Assembly (NCBI GenBank): GCA_004297625.1
Contig: SCTY01000010.1
Coordinates: 62,001 to 126,000, forward strand
DNA: 64,000 nucleotides
DNA from: Betaproteobacteria bacterium
Lineage (GTDB): Bacteria; Pseudomonadota; Gammaproteobacteria; Burkholderiales; SG8-39
Direction of reading: 5' to 3'
The notes under the pieces were generated by a model. The model was not told the DNA's origin and searched no databases. It worked only from the letters and a program-made list of their open reading frames with translations. Below, in pieces: positions 7,844-17,107 of this stretch; within the stretch, counting starts at the first letter, position 1; every line of letters starts with the position of its first letter. The position numbers and the translations under genes were made by a program.

Positions 7844-9222
7844 GCGTGCGCCGCCTTTGCGTAGCCGCTTTGGCGCTCGTCCTTCCAGCGGCGCGCCTTG
7901 TAGTCGAAGGTCGGGAGCTCCGCGCGCGGCACCTCGACCACCGTCATCGCGACGTTGGTCCGTTGCTTGACGGACTCGGCGATGCGGCGCAGGCAATCGG
8001 CCTTGGCGGCGCCTGGCGCCGCGGCGAAGGCTGCCTTGAACGCGAGGCGCACCAGCACTTCGGTTCTGCCCTGGTCGTCCACGTAGACGCGGCCGGCGTA
8101 CTCGGCGACCTCGGGATGCGAGAACACCGCGGTGTCGACGGTGACCGGCCAGACGTTGTTGCCGCGAATTTTCATCATGTCGTCGTAGCGCCCGATGCTG
8201 CCGGCCTCGACGAGATCCCACGGGCGGCCGCAGCCGCAGGCGTCGTGCGGGAACCAGCGCGCCTTGTCGCGCGTCGAGAAGCGGATGCAGGGCGAGCCGT
8301 GGATCGCCAGGTTGGTGAGGATGATTTCGCCTTCCTCGCCCGGCTTCACCGGCTCGCCGGTATCCGGGTTCAGCACCTCGGTGAGGTTCAGCCACTCGAG
8401 CGCGTGCAGCATGCTGCGCGCGTCGGCCTTGCGCGGCGTGGAAGGGCAGGAGGTATACGCGAAGCCGGTGGCCTGCGTGCTGCCGTAGCCCTCGTGCAGC
8501 CGGCAACCCCAGAACGCTTCGATCTCGAGCGCCCACGCGGGCGGGTAACCTTCCGCGGCGATATACAGCGCGCGCATCGTCGGGAAACGCTCTTTCGGCG
8601 CAATGGCGCGCCGGCGGAACGCCTCGGTGAGCGTGTGCAGGTAATTGGTCGACGCGTAAATGAAGTTCACCGCGCCGATGCGGCACATCATGTCGATCTT
8701 CGCGTCGGTGCTGATCACGCCGCCGGCGTGAAACGCGGTCGCGCCGCCCTGGCGGAATCCGTCCGAAGGACCCCAGCCGCCGCTCGTCATGCCGCCCGCC
8801 GGCGCGCAGTTGAAAACGATATCGCCGCGGCGCAAGCCGGCCATGTGATAGGGCAGGTAGTGCAGATGCGAGTGCACGGCCATATCGGCTGCGGTGCGGC
8901 CGTAGATCTCCTGCCCGATTCCGGAAGTGCCGCCGGTGGTCGTCACCAGCACCACCTGCTCGCGCGGCACGCCGAGGCGCGAGCCGAAGGGCGGCCGCTC
9001 CTGCTGGTCGGCGAGGAAGTCGGTTTTCGTCACCAGCGGAATGCGCTTGGAGAAGTCGTCCATCGAGCGGATGTCCCCGGGCGCGACCCTGGCCGCCTTC
9101 CATTTCGCCCGGTAGAACTCGTTGCCGGCGTAAACGCGCTCGAGCTGGCGCTTGAGCCGCGCGAACTGAAAGGCGAGAAAGTCCTCGCGCCGCGCGCGCT
9201 CCATCCGCTCGAGCAGCGTCAC
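7840..9222 (-). CDS. Phenylacetate-CoA ligase-like AMP-forming acyl-CoA ligase
   Basis: The 460-residue enzyme starts at GTG 9222 (VTLLERMERARREDFL), overlapping the DUF35 gene stop by GTGA. It belongs to the PaaK branch of the ANL superfamily: the P-loop TTTGGTSGIGQEIYGRT near residue 95, EGYGSTQATGFAY in the middle, and a C-terminal RYDDMMKIRGNNVWP hinge. It should activate a carboxylic acid to its CoA thioester with ATP, the entry step for the thiolase and crotonase upstream. An aromatic or cyclic acid is plausible but not shown. Confidence 0.9.
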   Translation of the reverse strand: MTLLERMERARREDFLAFQFARLKRQLERVYAGNEFYRAKWKAARVAPGDIRSMDDFSKRIPLVTKTDFLADQQERPPFGSRLGVPREQVVLVTTTGGTSGIGQEIYGRTAADMAVHSHLHYLPYHMAGLRRGDIVFNCAPAGGMTSGGWGPSDGFRQGGATAFHAGGVISTDAKIDMMCRIGAVNFIYASTNYLHTLTEAFRRRAIAPKERFPTMRALYIAAEGYPPAWALEIEAFWGCRLHEGYGSTQATGFAYTSCPSTPRKADARSMLHALEWLNLTEVLNPDTGEPVKPGEEGEIILTNLAIHGSPCIRFSTRDKARWFPHDACGCGRPWDLVEAGSIGRYDDMMKIRGNNVWPVTVDTAVFSHPEVAEYAGRVYVDDQGRTEVLVRLAFKAAFAAAPGAAKADCLRRIAESVKQRTNVAMTVVEVPRAELPTFDYKARRWKDERQSGYAKAAHA

Positions 9223-9632
9223 GACGGCACCTGGGGACGGAAGCGCGGCAAGGTGATATCGGCGGAGACGTCGTCGAACACGACCTCGACCGGCATGCCG
9301 GCGCGAATCGCGTCCGGCGCGCAGCCGACGATATTGGTCGGCATGCGCACGCCTTCCTCCAGCTCGACGAGCGCCACGACGTAAGGCACCTCGCCGGCGT
9401 ACATGTCCTTGGGTACCGGGTGGCGCACCACGATCCAGCTGAAGACCGTGCCGCGACCGCTCGCCGCGACCCATTCGCTGCGGCTCGAGCGGCAGTGCGG
9501 GCACAGCGCCGCCGGCGGGAAGCGCGCCGTTTTGCAGTCGGCGCAGCGCTCGATCTGCAAGCGATGCTCGCGGCACCCCTCCCAGAAGCGCCGGGAGTCG
9601 GCGTCGGGAACGGGCATCGGCTTCGCGCCCAT
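9219..9632 (-). CDS. DUF35 / OB-fold acyl-CoA-binding protein with Zn ribbon
   Basis: The 137-residue protein has a rubredoxin-like zinc ribbon (C-x2-C at CADC and C-x2-C at CPHC, about residues 30-48), then an OB-fold with GRGTVFSWIVVRHPVP. This is the ChsH2/DUF35 family, which associates with thiolase-fold or hydratase partners and supports acyl-CoA handling, for example in sterol side-chain degradation. It sits directly downstream of a thiolase-fold gene, the usual arrangement, so the two proteins probably form a complex. Confidence 0.9.
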   Translation of the reverse strand: MGAKPMPVPDADSRRFWEGCREHRLQIERCADCKTARFPPAALCPHCRSSRSEWVAASGRGTVFSWIVVRHPVPKDMYAGEVPYVVALVELEEGVRMPTNIVGCAPDAIRAGMPVEVVFDDVSADITLPRFRPQVPS

Positions 9633-9636
9633 CGGC

Positions 9637-10794
9637 TCAGTTCCTGAGCACCAATGCGCTGCCGCAGGTCATTGCGCCTGCGGTGGTCAGCGCGAGCTCG
9701 GCTCCTGCAACCTGGCGGGAGCCGGCGTCGCCGCGCAGCTGCTCGACCGCCTCGATGACATGATTCAGGCCGTGGATGTACGCCTCGGACAGCAGCCCGC
9801 CGTGCGTATTGACCGGAATCTTGCGGCCGCGGTCGATGTTGCCGTCCTCGACGAACGCGCCGCCTTCGCCTTCCTTGCAGAAGCCGAATCCCTCGAGCTG
9901 CATGAGCACGCTATAGGTGAAGCAGTCGTAGATCTCGGCCACGTCCATGTCCTGCGGACCGACGCCGGCGCTCGCCCAAAGATCGGCGGCGATGTATTTG
10001 GCGTAGTTGTGCGCGTGCTCGGGCCAGCGGATGGCATCGAACAGGTCGTCGCCCTGGTTCGGGCCGCCGCCGTACGCCGCGCCGCGGATGTACACGGGCT
10101 TGCGGCGCAGATCGCGCGCACGCTCGGCCGGTGTCACGAGGACGGCGCAGGCGCCGTCGGATTCCAGGCAGATATCGAGCAGCCGGAAGGGCTCGACGAT
10201 CATGCGCGAGCTCTGGTGGTCGGCGAGCGTGATCGGCTCGCGCATCATGGCGCGCGGGTTGAGCGCCGCGTTGCGCCGGCAGGCGACGGCCACCGCGCCG
10301 AGCTGCTCGCTCGTGGTTCCGTACTTGATCATGTGCCGCCGGCACCACATGGCCATCGCCTGGGGATAGGTGATCCAGCCGAAAGGCGCCGTGTACTGCG
10401 TGATGCCGCGGGAGTTGAGATCGCGGCTGCCGCCGAGGCGCAGGCCCGAGCGTCCGTTCATGGCGCGGAAGCAGAGGACGTTGCGCGCCAATCCGGCTTC
10501 GATCGCCGCCGCGGCGGTCTGCACGATGAGGTTCGCCGCGTTGCCGCCGGAGGAGAACTCGACCGCGTAGCGCGCGGCCGGCAGGCCGAGCCCGGTGGCC
10601 ACTGCGATCGAAGGCACCGAATCGCCGAAGTGGTAGCTGACCACCCCGTCGATCTCCTCGACGGCGATCCCGGCGTCCGCAGCCGCCGCGCCGCACGCTT
10701 CGAGCGCCAGGTTGAGGACGGTGGTTCTCGAATTGGCCGAATACTTCGTGGTGCCGATTCCGGCGATCGCGTACTTGTCGCGCAGGGTCCACAT
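9637..10794 (-). CDS. Thiolase-fold acyl-CoA acetyltransferase (SCP-x / DUF35-partner type)
   Basis: The 385-residue protein starts at ATG 10794 (MWTLRDKYAIAGIGTTKYS), overlapping the crotonase stop by ATGA. It matches SCP-x-like thiolases: AIAGIGxTxYS at the start, VEFSSGGNAANLIVQTA in the nucleophile region, EIYDCFTYSVLMQLEG and HGGLLSEAYIHGLNHV near the end. At the usual nucleophilic Cys site the protein reads FSSGGN, with Ser where classical thiolases carry Cys, as in several DUF35-associated members; the reaction (thiolysis or retro-aldol cleavage) is therefore uncertain. It is probably the partner of the DUF35 protein at 9219. Confidence 0.88.
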   Translation of the reverse strand: MWTLRDKYAIAGIGTTKYSANSRTTVLNLALEACGAAAADAGIAVEEIDGVVSYHFGDSVPSIAVATGLGLPAARYAVEFSSGGNAANLIVQTAAAAIEAGLARNVLCFRAMNGRSGLRLGGSRDLNSRGITQYTAPFGWITYPQAMAMWCRRHMIKYGTTSEQLGAVAVACRRNAALNPRAMMREPITLADHQSSRMIVEPFRLLDICLESDGACAVLVTPAERARDLRRKPVYIRGAAYGGGPNQGDDLFDAIRWPEHAHNYAKYIAADLWASAGVGPQDMDVAEIYDCFTYSVLMQLEGFGFCKEGEGGAFVEDGNIDRGRKIPVNTHGGLLSEAYIHGLNHVIEAVEQLRGDAGSRQVAGAELALTTAGAMTCGSALVLRN

Positions 10795-11576
10795 CAGAGG
10801 AACCGGGGCTTGCGCTTCTCGGCGAACGCCTCGAGGCCTTCCATGGCGTCCGGGTGCTTGGTGGCCCATTCGTGAACCAGGTCGATCTCGAAGCGCAGCG
10901 CCTTCTCGAGGCTCATCTGCGAGCCCTCGCGCAGCAGCCGCTTCGCGCTTGCCACGCCGGCGGGGCTTTTCTGCAGGATGTCTGCGGCGAGCGCGCGCAC
11001 GGCGGGCATGAGCTCGTTGGGCGGCACCACCCGCGCGACCAGGCCGATGCGCTCGGCTTCCGCGCCGTTCACCCAGCGTCCGCTGTACATCAGGTCCCTC
11101 GCACGCTGCGCGCCGATCGCGCGCGGCAGGCGCTGCGAGCCGCCGGCGCCCGGCAGCTGGCCGAAATTGAGGTGCGCGTCGCCGATGCGCGCTTCGGTCG
11201 AGGCGACCGCAAGATCGCAGGCGAGCATCAGCTCCAGGCCGCCGGCGAGGCAGTAGCCGTTCACCGCCGCGATGATGACGATGCGCGATTGCTCAAGCGC
11301 GTTGAGAAACTCGAAAAAATCTTCCAGGAAGCGCCGGAAATCCGCCGGCCGGCGGTAGAGCGAGCGATAGGCTTCCAGGTCGCCGCCGGCGGAAAAAGCC
11401 TTTCCCTGTCCGGTGAATATCAGAACTCGAATCGCTTTGTCGGCTTCCAGCTCGCGAAACGCCGCGCCGAGTGCCTTCACCGTGCTCCAGTCGAGCGCGT
11501 TCATCTGCTCGGGGCGGTTGAGGGTGATGCTCGCGACGCCCGCGGCTTTTTCGACGATGAACGCCGGCGCGCTCAT
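10794..11576 (-). CDS. Enoyl-CoA hydratase/isomerase-fold (crotonase) protein with altered catalytic residues
   Basis: The 260-residue protein is a clear crotonase: both oxyanion-hole blocks are present (GKAFSAGGDL near residue 60 and NGYCLAGGLELMLACDLA near residue 105), as is LPGAGGSQRLPRAIG. Aligned with rat mitochondrial enoyl-CoA hydratase, the position of Glu144 (in GQPE) is His here (GDAH) and Glu164 is Asp (RARDLMYSG). It may therefore catalyse a different crotonase reaction such as isomerisation, decarboxylation or C-C cleavage. The ATGA overlaps at both ends tie it to the flavin oxidoreductase and the thiolase. Confidence 0.9.
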   Translation of the reverse strand: MSAPAFIVEKAAGVASITLNRPEQMNALDWSTVKALGAAFRELEADKAIRVLIFTGQGKAFSAGGDLEAYRSLYRRPADFRRFLEDFFEFLNALEQSRIVIIAAVNGYCLAGGLELMLACDLAVASTEARIGDAHLNFGQLPGAGGSQRLPRAIGAQRARDLMYSGRWVNGAEAERIGLVARVVPPNELMPAVRALAADILQKSPAGVASAKRLLREGSQMSLEKALRFEIDLVHEWATKHPDAMEGLEAFAEKRKPRFL

Positions 11577-13009
11577 TGCTCCATGTAGTCAGGCGTCGGC
11601 GTCTTGATGGATACGGGGTCGGAGGCGGGTCCGCCGCGCCCGGAAGCGTCGCGGGCGCGCACCCTGTAGCGGTAGGTTTTTCCGCCGAGCACGCCGTCGT
11701 CGGTCCAAAGCGTGGCCTTCACGGCGTCCATCAGCTTCGGCTCGCCGCCGCCTTCGTCCGATCGATAGACGTCGTAGTACTCGGCGCCCGAGGCCTTGCG
11801 CCAATTCAGCACCACGCGTACGCCCTTCAACGCGGCGGCGAGCCCGCTGCCGCCGTTGGTCCAGCGCGGCGCTGCGCCCGGCGCGTTGTGGGCGGGGGCT
11901 TGAAGCGTGTTCTTGGGCCAGAGCGCGCAAATCACCGCGCGATGCGTGCCGTCCATCGTCTTGCAGACGTTGCAGTAGTCGCACTCCACGATGCGGTCGA
12001 GCTGGCCGGCCTTCACCTTGTTCGGCCAGTCGGGGTCGGCGAGCAGGCCGCGCGCGATCGCCACCATGTCGGCAGAGCCCTCCTGCAGCACGCGCTCGGC
12101 GTCCGCCGGATCGGAAAGCTTGCCCGCGACGGCAAGCGGAATCCGCTGCGCGCGCGACATGAGGAACGACTTCACCTCCGCGGCGTTGCGCACGTTGAGC
12201 CCGCGCGGCAGCCAGTCGCCCGGCATTGCGCGGTCGCCTGAATAGCCCGAGTACGGAAACAACACCTGCCCCTCCGTGTGCACCGCGTCTTCGAACTTGC
12301 CGCCGGCGGTCATGGAGAGATAGCTGAAGCCGAGCTCGGCGAGGCGCAGCGCGATGAGCCTGGAGTCTTCGACGGTGTAGCCGTTCTTGATGAACTCCTC
12401 GCCGTTGAAGCGCACGCCGACGGTGAAGTCGGCGCCGGCCTTGCGCCGCACGTTCTGCATCACGCGTCCGATCAGGCGCAGCCGCCCCTCGAGCGTCTGG
12501 CCGCCGTACTCGTCGGTGCGGGGATTGGTGCGCGAAAGAAACGACGAGAGCGTGTACGCGTGCGCCGAGTGCAGCTCCGCGCCGTCGAATCCCGCTTCGC
12601 GCGCGCGCGCCACCGCGTCGCCGAACTGCTCGACGATCTGGTCGATCTCCGCGGCGGACAGCATGTCCACCGTCTGGCGCCAGCCGGTGCGCGCGACCTT
12701 GAGGAAGTGGATGATCTGCGGAACGATCTTCGCGTCCGAGCTCTGGTGCACGCGCCGCGCGAGCTCGCGCAGGCCCGGCAGGTAGCCGTCCTCGCTGATT
12801 CGCAGCAGCGGCCCCGATTTCACTTGGTGGATCGCCATCGCTTCGACGACGATCAGGCCCGCGCCGCCCTCGGCGTAGCGCGTGTAGCGCGCAATGACTT
12901 CATCGTTGACCAGGCCGTCTTCGCGGCAAAGATGGGTCACCATGGCCGGCACCATGACGCGATTGGGCATCGTCATTGCGCCGACGGTGAGCGGCTCGAA
13001 CAGCTTCAT
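11573..13009 (-). CDS. NADH:flavin oxidoreductase (2,4-dienoyl-CoA reductase / Old Yellow Enzyme family) with a C-terminal Fn3-like domain
   Basis: The 478-residue protein opens the operon. Residues 1-335 form an FMN TIM barrel (MKLFEPLTVGAMTMPNRV; AELHSAHAYTLSSFLS; RTDEYGG). Near residue 345 comes a four-Cys iron-sulfur motif (CDYCNVCK, then Cys 12 residues later). Instead of the FAD/NAD domain that follows in FadH, about 85 residues resembling a fibronectin type III fold appear (VVLNWRKASGAEYYDVYRS then TYRYRVRARDASGRGGPAS). ATG 13009 has an AGGAGG site upstream. It probably reduces an unsaturated acyl-CoA or enone intermediate. The electron donor is unclear without the NAD domain. Confidence 0.88.
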   Translation of the reverse strand: MKLFEPLTVGAMTMPNRVMVPAMVTHLCREDGLVNDEVIARYTRYAEGGAGLIVVEAMAIHQVKSGPLLRISEDGYLPGLRELARRVHQSSDAKIVPQIIHFLKVARTGWRQTVDMLSAAEIDQIVEQFGDAVARAREAGFDGAELHSAHAYTLSSFLSRTNPRTDEYGGQTLEGRLRLIGRVMQNVRRKAGADFTVGVRFNGEEFIKNGYTVEDSRLIALRLAELGFSYLSMTAGGKFEDAVHTEGQVLFPYSGYSGDRAMPGDWLPRGLNVRNAAEVKSFLMSRAQRIPLAVAGKLSDPADAERVLQEGSADMVAIARGLLADPDWPNKVKAGQLDRIVECDYCNVCKTMDGTHRAVICALWPKNTLQAPAHNAPGAAPRWTNGGSGLAAALKGVRVVLNWRKASGAEYYDVYRSDEGGGEPKLMDAVKATLWTDDGVLGGKTYRYRVRARDASGRGGPASDPVSIKTPTPDYMEQ

Positions 13010-13100
13010 GGGGAAACGGACCCTCCTGGTGGCGATTGGAGGCCAAGTCCGCGGGGGAGGGGTTAATCCAGATCAAGAAACTGGTAGCCTCGGTGCTGGG

Positions 13101-16100
13101 ATGCTTCGCAACGCGACTCTCGACGACAAGTACGCGCTCGAGCGCGGCGTCGCCTATATGAGCGCGCCGCAGGCGCTGGTGCGGCTGATGATGCTGCAAC
13201 GCGAGCGCGACCGCGCCGCGGGGCTCAACACCGCGGGATTCGTCTCCGGATATCGAGGCTCGCCGCTCGGCGGCGTCGATCTCGCCTTTACGCGGGCGGC
13301 GAAGCACCTCGAGCGCCACGACATCCGCTTTCAGCCGGGGATCAACGAAGACCTCGCGGCCACGGCGGTGTGGGGCACGCAGCAGCTCGGCCTCTTTCCC
13401 GGCGCCAGGCGCGACGGCGTTTTCGCCCTGTGGTACGGCAAGGCCCCGGGCGTCGATCGCTCCGGCGATGTGCTGCGCCATGGCAATTCCGCGGGCAGCG
13501 CGCGCCATGGCGGCGTGCTGCTCGCCACCGGCGACGACCCGGCGGCGCGCTCGACCACTGTCGCGGATCAGACCGACCACTTCTACAAGGCGCTGATGAT
13601 CCCGATCCTCGCGCCCGCGTCGGTGCAGGAAATTCTCGACCTTGGCCTGCACGGTTATGCAATGTCGCGCTTTTCGGGCTGCTGGATCGCGCTGAAGCTG
13701 GTGGCCGACGTGGCCGAAGGATCGGCCACGGTGGAAGTCGATCCGAGCCGCATTGCGCCCGTTTTCCCGTACGAGACGCGCCTCAACATCCGCTACCCCG
13801 ACTGGATGCTCGAGGCCGAAGCGCGCTTGAAGAACGAGAAGCTCTATGCGGCGCTCGCCTACGCGCGCGCGAACAGCCTGAACCGCATCGTGCTCGACTC
13901 GGCGCGCGCGCGTATCGGGCTCGCCGCGGTGGGCAAGGCCTATGGCGATCTGCGCAGCGCGCTCACGGCGTTAGGGCTGGACGAGGCGCGGCTCGACGCG
14001 CTGGGCGTGCGCATCTTCAAGATTTCCATGCCCTGGCCGCTCGAGCCGGAAAGCGTGCGGCGCTTTGCTCAAGGGTTGGAGGAGATCATTGTCATCGAGG
14101 AAAAGCGCGCGCTGGTCGAGGAGCAGCTGAAGGATCAGCTCTATCACCTGCCCGACGCCGAGCGCCCGCGCATCTTCGGCAAGCTGGAGGCGATCGGCCA
14201 GTGGGAGCCGCAAGCGCCGCAGAGCTGGCTCGTGCCGCCCACCGGCGAATTGACGCCGGGCCTCGTCGCTCGGGCGCTCGCCCGCCGCCTCGCCTCGTTG
14301 TTACCAAACGTAGATCTTTCCTTGAAGGGCCTGGAACCGCTCAATATCACCGGTATTCCGGTCGTCGCGCGCCAGCCGTGGTTCTGCTCCGGGTGCCCGC
14401 ACAACACCTCCACGCGCGTCCCCGAGGGAAGCCGCGCGACCGCGGGAATCGGCTGCCATTCGATGGCGGTATGGATGGGACGCAACACTTCTACGTGGAC
14501 CCATATGGGCGGGGAGGGGGTGCCGTGGATCGGGCAGGCGCCCTTCAGCGAGACGCGGCACATCTTCGCGAATTTGGGCGACGGCACTTACTACCACTCG
14601 GGGCTGCTTGCGATTCGCGCGGCGCTCGCGTCCGGGGTGTCGCTCACCTACAAGATCCTTTACAACGATGCGGTGGCGATGACCGGCGGGCAGCCGGTCG
14701 ACGGCCCGATCTCGGCGCAGAGCGTCACGCGGCAGGTCGCCGCCGAAGGCGTCAAGCGCATTGCCGTAGTGAGCGACGAACCGGAGAAGTACGCTTCACA
14801 GGCCGAGTTCGCCGCCGGCGTCACGCTTCACCCTCGCGGCGAGCTCGACGCGGTGCAGCGCGAGCTGCGCCAGGTTCCGGGAGTCTCGGTGCTGCTTTAC
14901 GACCAGACTTGCGCGGCCGAAAAGCGCCGGCGCAGGAAGCGCGGCGCCTATCCGGACCCGGCCAAGCGGGTGTTCATCAACGAGGAGGTGTGCGAAGGGT
15001 GCGGCGACTGCTTCAGCGCCTCCAATTGCCTGTCGATCGAGCCGATCGCGACGGAATTCGGCGAGAAGCGCCGCATCAACCAGTCCTCGTGCAACAAGGA
15101 TTTCTCCTGCGTGAACGGCTTCTGCCCGTCCTTTGTCACCGTTCACGGGGGTTCTCTCAAAAGAAGAAATCCCAAGGTGAGCGATTTGCCGGCAATCCCT
15201 GGCCCGGTCGTACCGCAAATCGAAAAAAGCTATTCGATCCTCGTCGCCGGCATCGGAGGCACCGGCGTGGTGACCGTCGGCGCGCTGCTCGGCATGGCGG
15301 CGCATCTGGAAGGGAAGAGCGCTTCGGTGCTCGACGTGACCGGCCTCGCGCAGAAGGGCGGCGCCGTGCTTTCCCACGTCCGCCTGGCCGCACGCGCCGG
15401 CGAAATCGACGGCGCTCGCATCGGCGAAGCGCGCGCCGATGCGGTCATTGCCTGCGATCTCGGCGTCGCGCTGTCCTCGGAAGCGCGCTCGAAGCTGAAC
15501 GCTCGCACCCGCGTCGCCGCGAACACGGCCGGCGCGCCTTCGTTCGAAGCGATGCTGACGATCGATGCGACCGCGCTCGCCGGTGACGCCGTCGCAGTCA
15601 ATGTCTTCATGCTGGGATTCGCGCTGCAGAAGGGACTCGTGCCGCTGAGCGTCCAGGCCGTCGAGCGGGCGATCGAGCTGAACGATACGGCCGTGGAGCT
15701 GAACAAGCGCGCCTTCGCGCTCGGGCGGGCGGCAGCCCACGACCCGGAACGTTCATCCGCATTGGCCGGGAAGGGCAAAGCTGCGCTTGCGAAAACCCTG
15801 GACGAGATCATCACGGCCCGGGTCGCCCTGCTGACCGCGTATCAGGACGGCGCGTATGCAGACAAGTACAAGAAACTGGTTGAACGCGTGAGAAAAATCG
15901 AGCGGGAAAAGACCGGCTCGTCGAAACTTGCGGAGGCGGTGGCGCGCCAGTACGCGAAGCTCCTCGCCTACAAGGACGAGTACGAGGTGGCGCGGCTCTA
16001 CGCCGCTCCCGGATTCACGGCGCGCGTCGCAGGCATGTTCGAAGGGGACTACCGCCTGAAGTTTCATCTCGCGCCGCCGGCGCTCGGCAAGCGCAAGCGC

Positions 16101-16427
16101 CAATTTGGCGCGTGGATGCTCGCTGTATTCCAAATCCTAGTAAAACTGAGAAAACTGAGAGGCAGCGTTTTTGACCCCTTCGGTTACAGCGAGGAGCGCC
16201 GTACGGAGAGGCGGCTGATCGCCGAGTACGAGGCGCTCGTGGAAGAGCTGCTGAGCTCGCTCGACGCCGAGCGGCACGCGCTTGCCGTGGAGCTCGCGTC
16301 GCTGCCGGACGCGATCCGCGGCTTCGGCCACGTCAAGGCGAAAAGCATCCTGGAAGCGAAGAACAAGGAAGCAGAGCTGCTCGCGCAATTGCGCGCACCG
16401 GAGCCGGAGGAGCGGATCGCCGCATGA
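13101..16427 (+). CDS. Indolepyruvate:ferredoxin oxidoreductase, fused alpha/gamma subunits
   Basis: The 1108-residue protein starts at ATG 13101 (MLRNATLDDKYAL); the longer open frame upstream lies over the divergent promoter and the start of the neighbouring gene. Order of parts: an N-terminal pyrimidine-binding region (FVSGYRGSPLGGVD), a TPP-binding core (CSGCPHNTSTRVPEGS, GIGCHSM, then THMGGEG), a ferredoxin-like part with Cys clusters (CEGCGDC at about residue 630, CNKDFSC) and the gamma domain (VAGIGGTGVVTVGALLG near residue 710). It oxidatively decarboxylates aryl- or branched 2-oxoacids to acyl-CoA using ferredoxin. It is the first gene of a plus-strand operon, divergent from the flavin oxidoreductase. 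Confidence 0.93.
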   Translation: MLRNATLDDKYALERGVAYMSAPQALVRLMMLQRERDRAAGLNTAGFVSGYRGSPLGGVDLAFTRAAKHLERHDIRFQPGINEDLAATAVWGTQQLGLFPGARRDGVFALWYGKAPGVDRSGDVLRHGNSAGSARHGGVLLATGDDPAARSTTVADQTDHFYKALMIPILAPASVQEILDLGLHGYAMSRFSGCWIALKLVADVAEGSATVEVDPSRIAPVFPYETRLNIRYPDWMLEAEARLKNEKLYAALAYARANSLNRIVLDSARARIGLAAVGKAYGDLRSALTALGLDEARLDALGVRIFKISMPWPLEPESVRRFAQGLEEIIVIEEKRALVEEQLKDQLYHLPDAERPRIFGKLEAIGQWEPQAPQSWLVPPTGELTPGLVARALARRLASLLPNVDLSLKGLEPLNITGIPVVARQPWFCSGCPHNTSTRVPEGSRATAGIGCHSMAVWMGRNTSTWTHMGGEGVPWIGQAPFSETRHIFANLGDGTYYHSGLLAIRAALASGVSLTYKILYNDAVAMTGGQPVDGPISAQSVTRQVAAEGVKRIAVVSDEPEKYASQAEFAAGVTLHPRGELDAVQRELRQVPGVSVLLYDQTCAAEKRRRRKRGAYPDPAKRVFINEEVCEGCGDCFSASNCLSIEPIATEFGEKRRINQSSCNKDFSCVNGFCPSFVTVHGGSLKRRNPKVSDLPAIPGPVVPQIEKSYSILVAGIGGTGVVTVGALLGMAAHLEGKSASVLDVTGLAQKGGAVLSHVRLAARAGEIDGARIGEARADAVIACDLGVALSSEARSKLNARTRVAANTAGAPSFEAMLTIDATALAGDAVAVNVFMLGFALQKGLVPLSVQAVERAIELNDTAVELNKRAFALGRAAAHDPERSSALAGKGKAALAKTLDEIITARVALLTAYQDGAYADKYKKLVERVRKIEREKTGSSKLAEAVARQYAKLLAYKDEYEVARLYAAPGFTARVAGMFEGDYRLKFHLAPPALGKRKRQFGAWMLAVFQILVKLRKLRGSVFDPFGYSEERRTERRLIAEYEALVEELLSSLDAERHALAVELASLPDAIRGFGHVKAKSILEAKNKEAELLAQLRAPEPEERIAA

Positions 16428-17107
16428 AGATCGCCTACTTTCTCACCTATCACGACGAAGCGAATCCGGCCCGCCGCGCCAGCGACGCAGATGTCAAGCA
16501 GTTCACTGAAGTGCTGACGAGCCTTGCCGGGGTTAACAGAGCCCTCGTCTTCACGCCCGAGAAGGCGAACGATCCGTACCTGAAGGACGAGCCGCCGCAG
16601 CTCGCCGCCGAGCTTTACTTCGACGACATCGCGCCGCTCGAGCGCGCGGCAGCCCGTAACGGCGCGCTGCAGGCACTCGGCGATCTCTTCCCAAGCGAAC
16701 ATGTCACGCAGCAGGCCATGCTCGTGCGCAGCTTCGGCGTTCCCGAGCCGCTTGTCCTGAGCAATGACCTGCCGTGCACCTATCTCGTCGGCTACGAAGG
16801 CCCGGCCGAGGACCTGAACGCCTGGCTCGCGTATTACATCGAAAACCACCCGCCGCTCATGGCACGCATGCCCGGCATCCGCGAATTCGAGATCTGCACG
16901 CGCATCGACTGGTGCACTTTCCTGCCGTGGCGGCGCGATCCGTGCATGCAGAGGAACAAAGTGGTGTTCGACAGCGTGCAGGCGCTCACCGATGCGCTGC
17001 GCTCGCCGATCCGCCACGAGATGCGCGAGGACTACAAGCGCTTCCCGCCGTTCAGCGGGAAGGTGTTCCACTATCCGATGGCGACCCGCGAGCTTCTGGC
17101 GCGGTAG
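16424..17107 (+). CDS. EthD-like / dimeric alpha-beta barrel protein of unknown function
   Basis: The 227-residue protein has no signal peptide. Two halves each look like a ferredoxin-like alpha-beta fold of the EthD type (MKIAYFLTYHDE to LVFTPEKA; then the second half with YYIENHPPLMARMPGIREFEI). I recognise no defined enzyme. Its ATG overlaps the stop of the oxidoreductase gene (ATGA), so it is co-translated with it and may serve the same arylpyruvate route or bind its product. Confidence 0.8.
   Translation: MKIAYFLTYHDEANPARRASDADVKQFTEVLTSLAGVNRALVFTPEKANDPYLKDEPPQLAAELYFDDIAPLERAAARNGALQALGDLFPSEHVTQQAMLVRSFGVPEPLVLSNDLPCTYLVGYEGPAEDLNAWLAYYIENHPPLMARMPGIREFEICTRIDWCTFLPWRRDPCMQRNKVVFDSVQALTDALRSPIRHEMREDYKRFPPFSGKVFHYPMATRELLAR

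Noticed and set aside
13370..15586. Long plus-strand open frame of about 740 codons
   Set aside because: It lies within the indolepyruvate oxidoreductase gene in another frame, is Arg-rich, and has no recognisable domain.
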